From Gammaproteobacteria bacterium (lineage in GTDB: Bacteria; Pseudomonadota; Gammaproteobacteria; Chromatiales; Chromatiaceae), in NCBI GenBank assembly GCA_011389885.1, contig JAABTK010000015.1, positions 1 to 64,000 on the forward strand: a stretch of DNA of 64,000 bases, given 5' to 3'. The position numbers were made by a program, and so were the translations under genes. Each line of letters starts with the position of its first letter. Positions within the stretch are counted from its first letter, which is position 1. This document shows, piece after piece, positions 26,779 to 34,381 of this stretch. The notes under the pieces were generated by a model. It was not told where the DNA came from. It did not search any database and saw only the letters and a list, made by a program, of their open reading frames with translations.

Positions 26779-27003
26779 ATGACCTCAACCACCCACCAAG
26801 GGGCGCTCTCGGCCGCGCGCGTGCGCCGCGCGGCCGAGGGATTCGACGCCTACTGCGACAAGGAGCTGGCGCTTCGCCAAAACGGCGACGAGCCCTTCGA
26901 TCAAGAGGCCTTCGAGGCCGCCAGGGATTTGGTGAAACGCAGCCTCGATAACTTCGTTAACGGCGCAACGCAAAACGAATCCGGAGGCGGGCATGATCAT
27001 TAA
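26779..27003 (+). CDS. 74-residue helical protein overlapping the Rad50-like ATPase gene
   Basis: A small soluble protein starting MTSTTHQGALSAARVRRAAE with two predicted helices (residues 10-35 and 45-63), ending GGGHDH. It has no signal peptide or membrane segment and no family I recognise. The gene follows a terminator and overlaps the ATPase gene by 11 bases, so the two are translationally coupled and the products probably work together. The glycine-histidine tail might bind metal, but it comes from the overlapping stretch and may be constrained by the ATPase start. Confidence 0.65.
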   Translation: MTSTTHQGALSAARVRRAAEGFDAYCDKELALRQNGDEPFDQEAFEAARDLVKRSLDNFVNGATQNESGGGHDH

Positions 27004-28864
27004 GGCGATTTCGGCCAACAATTTCCTGAAATACGAAGATTTGCAGCTTTCCGATCTGCCGGAGCACGGCGTGATCGGGGTGCGCGGCAACAACGAGTCG
27101 GGCAAAAGCTCCATCGGCGAGCTGATCTGCTACGCCTTGTTCGGCCAGACCTTCGCCAACAACGAGGGAGAAGGCGCCAAGCTGATCTCCTGGGGTGAGG
27201 GTGAAGGCTCGGTGAAGGTGACCTTCACCGCCGGCGGCGACACGACCTATGAGGTCTCGCGGGTGGTGGACATGGACGGCAACTACGCCGCGCGGCTCGA
27301 TCGCGCAGGCGACGACGAGCCGCTGGCCCGCGGCTGCGAGGCGGTCACCGATGCGGTGGCCGAGCTGGTCGGTTTCGGTTTCGATGAATTTATCGAGACC
27401 TTCTACCTGGCGCAGCGGGAGATCATCTCGCCCCACCCGCAAAGCGCGGCCTTGAAATCCATCGCCGGCCTCGCGGTGCTGGAACAGTTGGAAGACGATT
27501 TCCAGGAGGAAATCACCGCCGAGCGTAACGCCGCGGACCAGGCGCGGCGCGACAGCGACCGCATCGAGCGCGAAATCCAAGACCTGGGCGTGCGCGAGGA
27601 CGAATTAGGGGACCTTGAGCGGCAGGCGGAAGGCCTGCGCAAGGAGCGCGCCGAGCGCGAGAACGCCAGCAACGCCCTGTCGAGCGCAATGCGCGCCTAT
27701 CGCGAGGCCAGCGAAAGGGCCTCGGCCGTCGCCGGCCAAAAGGGCGTAGCGGGTTTCCTCAGCTTCTTGAGCCTGGTGCTGGCCGTCGTCTCCGGCGGGG
27801 TGTGGTATCTGCTGGAGAAGATGCCCGCACACCCTGTGGGGCAAAAAATCACCGCCGCCGTGCCGCAGGCCCAGCCGATGTGGTTCCTGATCGGGGCCGC
27901 GGTCCTGGCTGCGCTGTTTTTGATCTTCTGGATGCGCAGCGCGACCCTCAAGAAGCACGCCGGGGCCGCCGCGGCGCCGGCCAAGGAGCTAGCGGAAAAG
28001 CTCGAATCCACCCACCGGCGCTTCCCGCCCGAGGGCGCGACCGATGAGGGCGCCAATGATGACGCCGCGGCAGGGGCCGAGGCCGCGCCGGCGGCGGAGC
28101 AAATCAACGCCCTGACCCGCCGGCTCAAGGAGTTTCAGCCCGACCCCGCGGAGGTCGAAAAGACGGTGGACCAGGAGGCCGAGCGCGTGCGAGCCGCGGC
28201 GGAGGAAAAGAGCGCCCGCATCGACCAACTCGACGAGGCCATCGGGGCCGAGCGGGCCAAGCGCGAACAGGCCGAAGCCTTGCAGACCCGCGGCCGAGAG
28301 CTGCAACAAAAGGCCGACGCGCGCGAAGACGAACGGGCGCATCGCGAGCTGGCGATCGAGCTTTTGCAAGGCTCCGAGCGACACATGCTGCACCGCTTCA
28401 ACGCCGAACTGCGCAACATGGTGGCCACCCTGCTGCCGCTGTTCACCGAGAACCGCTATGAGCATTTGCAGATCACGGAGGATCTATCGGTGCGGGTGTT
28501 CTCCAACAAGAAACGCGATTACATGGAGTTGAGCGAGATTTCCGCCGGCACCCAGCGCCAGATCATGCTGGCCCTGCGGCTCGCGCTGGCGGAGCAACTG
28601 CATGCGCTGGCGGTTCCCGGCAAGCAGTTTTTGTTTCTCGACGAGCCCTTCGCCTTCTTCGATGAAGACCGCACCCGCGAGACCTTAAAGGTGTTCGGCG
28701 ACTTTCACGAGGACATCACCCAGGTCTTCGTGGTGGCGCAGCACTTCCCGGCGGGCAGCGAGTTCGCATTGGACATTGAGTGCGACGGCGACGAGGACAA
28801 GCTGGTGGTCGGCGAAACACCGCCGCCGCCGGCGCCCACGGAACCCGCCGCGGCCGGCGAGTGA
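26993..28864 (+). CDS. Membrane-anchored Rad50/SbcC-like (YhaN-type) ATPase
   Basis: A 623-residue ABC-type ATPase of the Rad50/SMC group. The Walker A is GNNESGKS (residues 32-39), the Q-loop region is FYLAQREIISPH, the signature is SAGTQRQIMLALRLALAEQL near residue 516 and the Walker B is FLFLDEPFAFFDEDRTRETL. Two coiled-coil arms (about 160-250 and 320-480) flank a hairpin of two membrane spans (about 251-272 and 296-314), where Rad50 would carry its zinc hook. B. subtilis YhaN is the closest architecture I know. No SbcD/Mre11-type nuclease gene is adjacent. It overlaps the 74-residue gene upstream, and a DUF1269-like membrane protein gene follows. Possible roles are DNA or end sensing at the membrane. 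Confidence 0.82.
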   Translation: MIIKAISANNFLKYEDLQLSDLPEHGVIGVRGNNESGKSSIGELICYALFGQTFANNEGEGAKLISWGEGEGSVKVTFTAGGDTTYEVSRVVDMDGNYAARLDRAGDDEPLARGCEAVTDAVAELVGFGFDEFIETFYLAQREIISPHPQSAALKSIAGLAVLEQLEDDFQEEITAERNAADQARRDSDRIEREIQDLGVREDELGDLERQAEGLRKERAERENASNALSSAMRAYREASERASAVAGQKGVAGFLSFLSLVLAVVSGGVWYLLEKMPAHPVGQKITAAVPQAQPMWFLIGAAVLAALFLIFWMRSATLKKHAGAAAAPAKELAEKLESTHRRFPPEGATDEGANDDAAAGAEAAPAAEQINALTRRLKEFQPDPAEVEKTVDQEAERVRAAAEEKSARIDQLDEAIGAERAKREQAEALQTRGRELQQKADAREDERAHRELAIELLQGSERHMLHRFNAELRNMVATLLPLFTENRYEHLQITEDLSVRVFSNKKRDYMELSEISAGTQRQIMLALRLALAEQLHALAVPGKQFLFLDEPFAFFDEDRTRETLKVFGDFHEDITQVFVVAQHFPAGSEFALDIECDGDEDKLVVGETPPPPAPTEPAAAGE

Positions 28865-28881
28865 TCTGAGGCGCGACGGGG

Positions 28882-29379
28882 GTGCGCAGGCTGTTTGTTC
28901 TGCTGCCGAATGTGGAACATTGCCGCCGCGCGGTCAAGGCGCTGCGCACCCTGGGTATCCCGGTGCGGCGTATGCATGCCTTCTCAAGCATCGCCAAGCA
29001 ACTTAAGGGCCTGCCTAGGGCCGGTGTTTGGCAGCAGACCGAACTCCTCCACGGCCTGGAGTGGGGGTTCGGTCTGGGGGCCGTCGCGGGTTTCATCGGC
29101 GTTTGGCTGGCGATCAAGTTTTCGCCGGCGGGCCTGGATATCGGCCACGGGGCGCTAGCCCTTGGCGCCGGCGCGGGGGCCTTATTCGGGGCCTTGGTGA
29201 GCGCGCTGATGAAGTGCGACGAACACAATCACGAGCTGGATGAGTTCAAGCGGGAAATCGAGCGCGGCAAAATCCTGCTCATGGTCGATGTGCCTGCGCA
29301 TCGGCTCAAAGACGTGCGTGCGACCCTCCTGCAACAGATCCCCGAGGCCAAGATCAAGGTCGCTGCGGCGGCGCACTGA
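28882..29379 (+). CDS. DUF1269-like membrane protein
   Basis: A 165-residue protein with a ferredoxin-like N-terminal strand-helix (VRRLFVLLPNVEHCRRAVKA), two membrane spans (about 54-72 and 84-104, the second very Gly/Ala rich) and a C-terminal cytoplasmic part with IERGKILLMVDVPAHRLKDV. This layout is that of the DUF1269/YlaN-like stress membrane proteins, whose function is unknown. It starts at a GTG 17 bases after the Rad50-like gene. hrpB follows six bases after its stop, so it belongs to the same transcription unit. Confidence 0.75.
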   Translation: MRRLFVLLPNVEHCRRAVKALRTLGIPVRRMHAFSSIAKQLKGLPRAGVWQQTELLHGLEWGFGLGAVAGFIGVWLAIKFSPAGLDIGHGALALGAGAGALFGALVSALMKCDEHNHELDEFKREIERGKILLMVDVPAHRLKDVRATLLQQIPEAKIKVAAAAH

Positions 29380-29385
29380 GCGGCG

Positions 29386-31920
29386 GTGGATATTCAAAGG
29401 CTGCCCCGGCTGCCCGTTAGCGAGGTCTTGGGACCCTTGGGTGAGGCCTTGGCGACGCACGGCCGGGCCATCCTCGCGGCCCCGCCGGGCTCCGGCAAGA
29501 CCACCCTCGCGCCGCTGGCTTTAATGGATGCCGACTGGCTGCGCGGCGCCCGCATCCTCATGCTCGAACCCCGCCGCTTGGCCGCCCGCGCCGCCGCCCG
29601 GCGGATGGCGGACCTGCTCGGCGAGCCGGTGGGCGCCCGGGTCGGGTATCGCGTGCGCCTGGACCATCGGACCTCCGCCGCCACCCGCATCGAGGTGGTC
29701 ACCGAGGGCATTCTCACCCGCATGCTGCAAGCCGACCCCGAGCTGAGCGGGGTCGGCCTGATTATCTTCGATGAATTCCACGAGCGCTCCCTGCACGCCG
29801 ACCTGGCCCTGGCCTTGACCTTGGATGTAATCCAGGGCCTGCGCGAGGATCTGCGGCTATTGATCATGTCCGCCACCCTGGATCGCGAGGCGGTGGCCCG
29901 GCTGTTGGACACGGCCCCGGTGATCGACTCCCAAGGCCGCACTCATCCGGTGGAGGTGCGTTATGCCAGCCGCAGCGCGGACCGGTCGCAAGGCGACCTG
30001 CAACCCCTGATTCGCACCGTGCAGCGGGCGTTGCAAGAGACCGCCGGCGACCTGTTGGTGTTTCTGCCGGGGGCGGGCGAGATTCGGCGCCTGGCGGAGG
30101 CCTTGGGCGGGCAGGCGGGGTTGCGGATTTGCCCCCTCTACGGCGACCTCCCGCAACCGCAACAGGACCAGGCGCTGTTTCCAGACCCGGATGGCTGCCG
30201 CCGCGCGGTCCTGGCCACCAACCTCGCCGAAACCAGCCTCACCATCGAAGGCGTGCAGGTGGTGGTGGACTCCGGGCTTGAACGGGTGGCGCGATTTGAC
30301 CCCAATACCGGGCTGGACCGCCTGCAGACCGCCCGCATTAGCGCCGCCTCCGCCGCGCAGCGCGCGGGCCGCGCCGGCCGCCTGGGTCCCGGGGTCTGCT
30401 ATCGGCTTTGGACCGAGGCCGAGCAGCGCCGGCTCGCACCCCATGCGGCGCCGGAAATCCTGCGTTCGGACCTGGCCCCGCTGGCGCTGGAGCTGGCCCG
30501 CTGGGGGACGCCGGCGCCCGACCAACTGCGCTGGCTCGACGCCCCGCCCGGCGGCCATTACGCCGGGGCCTGTGATCTACTGCGAGAACTCGGCGCACTC
30601 GACCCGCGCGGACGGCTGACCGCCGACGGCGAGGCCATGGCCCGCCTGCCGGCGCATCCGCGCCTGGCCCATCTGCTGTTGCGCGGGCGGGCCGCGGGTC
30701 TAGGCGACCTGGCGGCCGATCTGGCGGCGCTGATCGAAGAGCGCGACCCCTTGCGCGGACAGGCCGGGGCCGACCTCGAGGATCGCTTGCGGCTGCTGCA
30801 AGACTGGCGAGAGCGCGGCCTCGACCACCGGCAGCCGGCCGACCTCGGCGCCCTGCAGCGCATCGACCGCATGAGCCGTCGTTGGCGCGAGGAGCAGGCC
30901 GAGCCGCCCCGGGCCTCGGCGCTGGACCGCCCGCAGGGGGGCGTTGGCGCCCTGTTGGCCCTCGCCTACCCCGACCGGGTGGCCCAGCGAAGCGCCGACG
31001 GGCGCTATCGCCTGGCCTCCGGTCGCGCCGCGCGCCTAGCCGCCGACGACCCGCTGGGGCTGGCCGAAACCCTGGTGGTCGTGCGGCTGGATGCCGGGCA
31101 ACGCGAGGGGCGCATCTTTCAGGCCGCGCGGCTGACCCCGGCGGAGCTGGAGTGGGCCGGCGAAGGGCGTATCCGCGAATCGGAACAGGTGGCCTGGGAT
31201 GCCGCCAAGCAACGCGTGGAGGCCGTCGCCGAGCGACGATGGGGCGCCTTAGTGCTGGGGCGTCGCAGGCTGCGCGCACCCCCCGCCGAGGCGGTGGCCG
31301 CGGCCCTGCTCGACGGGATTCGCCAGGCCCCGAGCGAGATCCTGCCCTGGACCCCCGAGGCGCGGCAGTGGCAGGCCCGGGTGGCGTCGCTGCGCCATTG
31401 GCAACCCGACGCCGACTGGCCGGACCTTTCAGACCACGGCCTGTGGTGCGAACTGGACCTTTGGTTGGGACCCTGGATTCAGGGCATGAGCGGGCGCGAC
31501 CCGCTGCAAAAACTGGACTTGGCGGCCATCCTGCGGGCGCGCTTAGATTGGCCCCGGCAGCAGGCGGTGGAGCTTTTGGCGCCGACCCGGATCCAGGTCC
31601 CAAGCGGCGGCCACCGGCCGCTTGCATACCGCCCCGGCGAAGCGCCGGTATTGGCCGTGCGCCTGCAAGAAATGTTCGGGCTGCTCGACACCCCCCGGGT
31701 CTGCGACGGGGCCGTTCCGGTGCTGCTGCACCTGCTTTCGCCCGCGCGCCGCCCGATCCAGGTCACCAGCGACCTGCGAGGCTTTTGGGAACGCACCTAC
31801 CCGGAGGTGAAGAAAGAACTCAAAGGCCGCTACCCCAAGCACTATTGGCCCGCAGATCCGTTTGCCGCAGAGCCCATCACCGGCGTGCGCCCGAAAGGCC
31901 CCAAAAAGGCCGGCCGATGA
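29386..31920 (+). CDS. hrpB: ATP-dependent helicase HrpB
   Basis: An 844-residue DEAH/RHA helicase. Motifs: AAPPGSGKTTLAPLALM (Walker A), LEPRRLAARAAARRMA, IEVVTEGILTRMLQ, IIFDEFHERSLHADLAL (DEFH), LIMSATLD, LATNLAETSLTIEGVQVVVD and AASAAQRAGRAGRLGPG. Beyond residue 560 it has the HrpB-specific C-terminal domain with PYPDRVAQR-like and RPIQVTSDLRGFWERTYPEV blocks. It starts at a GTG. Its stop overlaps the ATG of the J-domain gene (ATGA). HrpB is widespread but poorly understood; roles in mRNA processing or envelope homeostasis have been reported in some bacteria. Confidence 0.95.
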   Translation: MDIQRLPRLPVSEVLGPLGEALATHGRAILAAPPGSGKTTLAPLALMDADWLRGARILMLEPRRLAARAAARRMADLLGEPVGARVGYRVRLDHRTSAATRIEVVTEGILTRMLQADPELSGVGLIIFDEFHERSLHADLALALTLDVIQGLREDLRLLIMSATLDREAVARLLDTAPVIDSQGRTHPVEVRYASRSADRSQGDLQPLIRTVQRALQETAGDLLVFLPGAGEIRRLAEALGGQAGLRICPLYGDLPQPQQDQALFPDPDGCRRAVLATNLAETSLTIEGVQVVVDSGLERVARFDPNTGLDRLQTARISAASAAQRAGRAGRLGPGVCYRLWTEAEQRRLAPHAAPEILRSDLAPLALELARWGTPAPDQLRWLDAPPGGHYAGACDLLRELGALDPRGRLTADGEAMARLPAHPRLAHLLLRGRAAGLGDLAADLAALIEERDPLRGQAGADLEDRLRLLQDWRERGLDHRQPADLGALQRIDRMSRRWREEQAEPPRASALDRPQGGVGALLALAYPDRVAQRSADGRYRLASGRAARLAADDPLGLAETLVVVRLDAGQREGRIFQAARLTPAELEWAGEGRIRESEQVAWDAAKQRVEAVAERRWGALVLGRRRLRAPPAEAVAAALLDGIRQAPSEILPWTPEARQWQARVASLRHWQPDADWPDLSDHGLWCELDLWLGPWIQGMSGRDPLQKLDLAAILRARLDWPRQQAVELLAPTRIQVPSGGHRPLAYRPGEAPVLAVRLQEMFGLLDTPRVCDGAVPVLLHLLSPARRPIQVTSDLRGFWERTYPEVKKELKGRYPKHYWPADPFAAEPITGVRPKGPKKAGR

Positions 31921-32498
31921 CCTCGGCGGAGCGGGAGTTGGCGGGCTTTCGGCGGCGCTTGCTAGAGCGGCTGCTGCATTGCCCGGAGTGCAGCGAGTAC
32001 GAAATCCTCAAGCACTTCCAAAGCCGCGGCGAAGCGGGCTTTCCCGACGGCCTATTCCAGGACGCCCTGTTGCTCTTTCAGGCCCACTTCAGGCTGTTTC
32101 ATACCCTGTACGCGTTGCAGCAGGAGCTGACGGCGCAGCGGCGTTATCGGCTCGACATCAGCCCGCTGCAAATCCGCTTGCGGGAATACCGCGAGCCGCT
32201 CACCCGGGGCTTGGACCAAGCGGACCCGATGCGCGAATACTATTTGAATCCCGAACACCTGGAACAGACCACGCGGGGCGATGTGGAACGCATGCTGGCG
32301 GATTTTTGGGCGCGCCTGGGGGCGCGGGCGGAACGCGGGCCGGCGCTGAAGGTGCTGGGGCTGGACGAAACCGCCGGGGCGGAAGAAATCAGACGGCGTT
32401 ACCGCGAACTCGCGATGCGCCACCACCCGGACCGGGGCGGGAGCTTAGAGCGCTTTCAGGAGCTACAGGCGGCCATGGCGCGGTTGAGGGGCTATTAG
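31917..32498 (+). CDS. DnaJ-related protein with C-terminal J domain
   Basis: A 193-residue protein. Residues 1-130 form a DNAJ_related-type N-terminal domain (LLHCPECSEYEILKHFQ, FRLFHTLYALQQELTAQRRY, YYLNPEHLEQTT). The last 55 residues are a J domain with ALKVLGLDETAGAEEIRRRY and AMRHHPDRGGS, carrying the HPD tripeptide needed to stimulate DnaK. No DnaK or GrpE gene is in the window. The start overlaps the hrpB stop by four bases. Confidence 0.85.
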   Translation: MTSAERELAGFRRRLLERLLHCPECSEYEILKHFQSRGEAGFPDGLFQDALLLFQAHFRLFHTLYALQQELTAQRRYRLDISPLQIRLREYREPLTRGLDQADPMREYYLNPEHLEQTTRGDVERMLADFWARLGARAERGPALKVLGLDETAGAEEIRRRYRELAMRHHPDRGGSLERFQELQAAMARLRGY

Positions 32499-32550
32499 GC
32501 GATTTCCAGTGATCGCCTTAGCCCCGCTCCCTGCTGAACGGGGAGCGGGG
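32498..32550. terminator. Two stem-loops between convergent genes
   Basis: GGCGAT...ATCGCC (32498-32517) and CCCCGCTCCC...GGGAGCGGGG (32522-32550, a perfect ten-base stem). Neither has a T-tract, so termination may need Rho or the stems may protect 3' ends. They separate the J-domain gene from the convergent cold-shock gene. Confidence 0.6.
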
Positions 32551-32563
32551 TGAGCACGCCGGC

Positions 32564-32773
32564 TTAGAGCGGCGTGACGTTGGACGCCTGCGGGCCTTTC
32601 TGACCCTGGGTGACTTCCATGTTCACTTGCTGACCCTCGGCCAGCGTTTTGCGGCCGGATCCCGCAATGGCGCTGTAATGAACGAAAACATCCTTGCCCC
32701 CCTCTCGCTCGATGAAACCGTAACCCTTTTCATCGTTGAACCACTTGACTGTTCCGGTGACTTGCTCTGACAT
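32564..32773 (-). CDS. Cold-shock-domain protein (CspA family)
   Basis: A 69-residue single cold-shock domain that binds single-stranded RNA and DNA as a chaperone. RNP1 (KGYGFIE) and RNP2 (DVFVHYSAI) are intact within [20 protein letters not shown]. The length is that of a typical Csp. A long leader with a stem-loop at its predicted 5' end, as in cold-inducible csp genes, suggests temperature control of translation. Confidence 0.96.
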   Translation of the reverse strand: MSEQVTGTVKWFNDEKGYGFIEREGGKDVFVHYSAIAGSGRKTLAEGQQVNMEVTQGQKGPQASNVTPL

Positions 32774-32913
32774 GAAAAACTAACCTCGTGACAAAAACGT
32801 GCTGGCTGGTCCGACGATGGTCGCCAAGAAGCGACCGGTCCGCGCAGGATTCACGAGCGCCAACCCGGCGCGGCGGTCTGTTCTTTGACAGCAATCGCCT
32901 CAGGCCCTTTCCG

Positions 32914-32951
32914 CTGGCGACTCACCCCGCTTTCGGGGTGGGAATCGCCAG
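32914..32951 (-). promoter_or_regulatory. Stem-loop at the 5' end of the csp leader
   Basis: CTGGCGA...TCGCCAG outer stem and ACCCC...GGGGT inner stem with a GCTTTC-type loop. On the minus strand it begins within a few bases of the predicted transcription start, so it could protect the mRNA from 5' decay or act as a thermosensor. Confidence 0.55.
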
Positions 32952-32960
32952 TTCTCGGGC

Positions 32961-32990
32961 AATATCCCGCAAACCGGATCAAGGCGTCAA
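32961..32990 (-). promoter_or_regulatory. Sigma70 promoter of the csp gene
   Basis: On the minus strand TTGACG and GATATT are 18 bases apart. The start would be near 32954, giving a leader of about 180 nt, close to the long leader of E. coli cspA. Confidence 0.6.
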
Positions 32991-33228
32991 GTGATTTTTT
33001 GTGTTTTTTCGCACCAGCGCACACGGCGGGCGGAAAACAACCGAATGTTTCATTTTCTTTGCAAATGGCATGCGATATATTGCGGTTTCGGCGCGAAACC
33101 GGGGCGCCTCGGGCCGGAGACCAGGGAGATGCGCCGCCGCCCTTGTGGATCAGCCCGGCTTTACCTAATATGAAACCGGCCTTCGGTTGCCCCGAAGGCG
33201 TTGGTTCGGCAGACGGAGAAACCTCTAA

Positions 33229-33666
33229 ATGAGCAAGCACGATGATCCTACGGTGTTGTTGGTTGAAAACGATCCTGCTGCGATGGATGTGCTCATCGAC
33301 GGCATCAAGCAACAAGGGTGGAAACTCGAAGTGGCGGCCACGGGCGCCAGCGCCCTGCAGTGGGCCGAAAAATATCGGCCGGACTTGGTGTTGGCCGAGG
33401 CGCATTTGCCGGACATGGAGGATCTGGGCATTCTCCAAGGCCTATCCGATGTCGGCTGCGCCGATGTGCCGGTGATCCTGCTAAGCAAGATCCAAGGCCC
33501 CGAGATGCGGGTCGCGGGGCTGCGCGCCGGGGCGATGGACTTCATCCACAAGCCGTTTTTCCCCGAAGAAGTGGTGTGCCGCGTCGGCAACTGGCTGCGC
33601 GTCTCGCGCCGGCTGCGCCAGGCCGAAACCGCAAGTGCGGCGACCGCAGAGTCGGTCGCATCCTGA
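33229..33666 (+). CDS. Receiver-only protein with Glu at the phosphorylation site
   Basis: A 145-residue receiver domain with an Ala/Glu-rich tail. The acidic pocket (E13, D15 in LLVENDPAA), the Ser switch residue (VILLSKIQ) and the conserved Lys (FIHKPF, K108) are present. The phospho-acceptor position in PDLVLAEAHLPDM is Glu57 instead of Asp. Asp-to-Glu often mimics phosphorylation, so this receiver may be locked in an active-like state; that is inference. It has no output domain. The pentapeptide gene starts four bases after its stop, so they are an operon. Confidence 0.85.
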   Translation: MSKHDDPTVLLVENDPAAMDVLIDGIKQQGWKLEVAATGASALQWAEKYRPDLVLAEAHLPDMEDLGILQGLSDVGCADVPVILLSKIQGPEMRVAGLRAGAMDFIHKPFFPEEVVCRVGNWLRVSRRLRQAETASAATAESVAS

Positions 33667-33670
33667 AGAC

Positions 33671-34039
33671 ATGCAATTTCGTGGAGTCGATGCCCCTATG
33701 GCGGAACCCAAGACCCTGGATAATGCCTTATACAACCTGCTGCGTGACGGCAAGGTGGAAGAATTCAACAGCCGCTGTCGCGAGGGCCAGGCCTGCGACC
33801 TCAGCGGCGCCGACCTCCGCGGCCTCGATCTGCGGGGCCTGAACACGGAAGGCATCAGCCTGCGCGATTGCTACCTGCGCAACACCGACCTGCGGGCCTT
33901 GGACCTGACCCGGGTCGAAATGGAGGGGGCCAGCATCCACTGCGCCAAAATCTCCGGCGCCTACTTCCCGGCCGCCATCAGCGCGGCCGAGATCGAACTC
34001 TCCCTGGTGCATGGCACCCGCATGCGCTACAGCCGCTAA
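33671..34039 (+). CDS. Pentapeptide-repeat-like protein
   Basis: A 122-residue protein. After a helical N-terminus (KTLDNALYNLLRDGKVEEFN) come about ten A(D/N)LxX-type units: CDLSGADLRGLDLRGLN, ISLRDCYLRNTDLRALDL, VEMEGASIHCAKISGAYF. The end has the block AAEIELSLVHGTRMRYS, seen in relatives that I recall from other gammaproteobacteria. The repeats form a right-handed quadrilateral beta helix. I used the ATG four bases after the receiver stop; an ATG at 33698 (MAEPKTLDN) is a good alternative. It may be the partner or output of the upstream receiver. Confidence 0.8.
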   Translation: MQFRGVDAPMAEPKTLDNALYNLLRDGKVEEFNSRCREGQACDLSGADLRGLDLRGLNTEGISLRDCYLRNTDLRALDLTRVEMEGASIHCAKISGAYFPAAISAAEIELSLVHGTRMRYSR

Positions 34040-34381
34040 GGAATGGTTCAAAAGTGAGTGGTACAACTCGCACTTTGATCCCCGCTTGCGCTGGGACGGG
34101 GCGACCTAGAGCTGTGCAGGTAAATTTTGAACCGTTACTAAGCGGTCGGCAATCGCGCGGAGCCCGGGCTTTAGTCCGGTATGGATCACAAACAACAGCG
34201 GTTTGCCGTTGGAACGCAGAGCCCGCAGAGGGGGTGAGCTGAGGCCCGCGCCCGCCCGCTGGTACAGCCCTCGGGCTGTGCGGGGTTTAGCACGCACACG
34301 CCAAGGCGTGCATGCCAACGCGAGGCCGCAACCGCCCGGGGCGCGGCCGGACTAAGGGACCCGGGCTCGGTTATTGGCGGC
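34040..34381. other. Intergenic region with repeat elements
   Basis: No gene is supported. It contains an 89-base element with inverted ends (34045-34133), the palindrome ACAGCCCTCGGGCTGT (34264-34279, repeated at 36705-36720) and further GC-rich stems towards the EF-G-like gene. Confidence 0.55.
34045..34133. repeat. 89-bp element with GGTTCAAAA inverted ends
   Basis: GGTTCAAAA at the left and TTTTGAACC at the right are perfect nine-base inverted ends, extendable to 11 of 12 (AATGGTTCAAAA). The size and form suit a miniature inverted-repeat element, but no second copy is in this window. Confidence 0.5.

Larger units (their letters stand above)
32774..33228. other. Divergent leader and promoter region of the csp gene and a receiver gene
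   Basis: No gene is supported in these 455 bases. The part from 32774 to about 32954 is the predicted 5' untranslated region of the csp mRNA, with a promoter at 32961-32990. The remainder leads to the receiver gene at 33229. It includes a CCTTCGG...CCGAAGG stem near 33180 and a GGAG ribosome site, but no clear promoter. Confidence 0.6.

Noticed and set aside
26692-29379. The RNB nuclease and Rad50-like genes considered as one nuclease-ATPase defence operon
   Set aside because: A strong terminator lies directly after the nuclease gene and a separate -10-like site precedes the small protein gene, so they are probably separate units.
30882-31916. A long upstream extension of the J-domain gene inside hrpB
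   Set aside because: The extension is Arg/Gly/Pro-rich out-of-frame hrpB. The ATG overlapping the hrpB stop starts the real protein.
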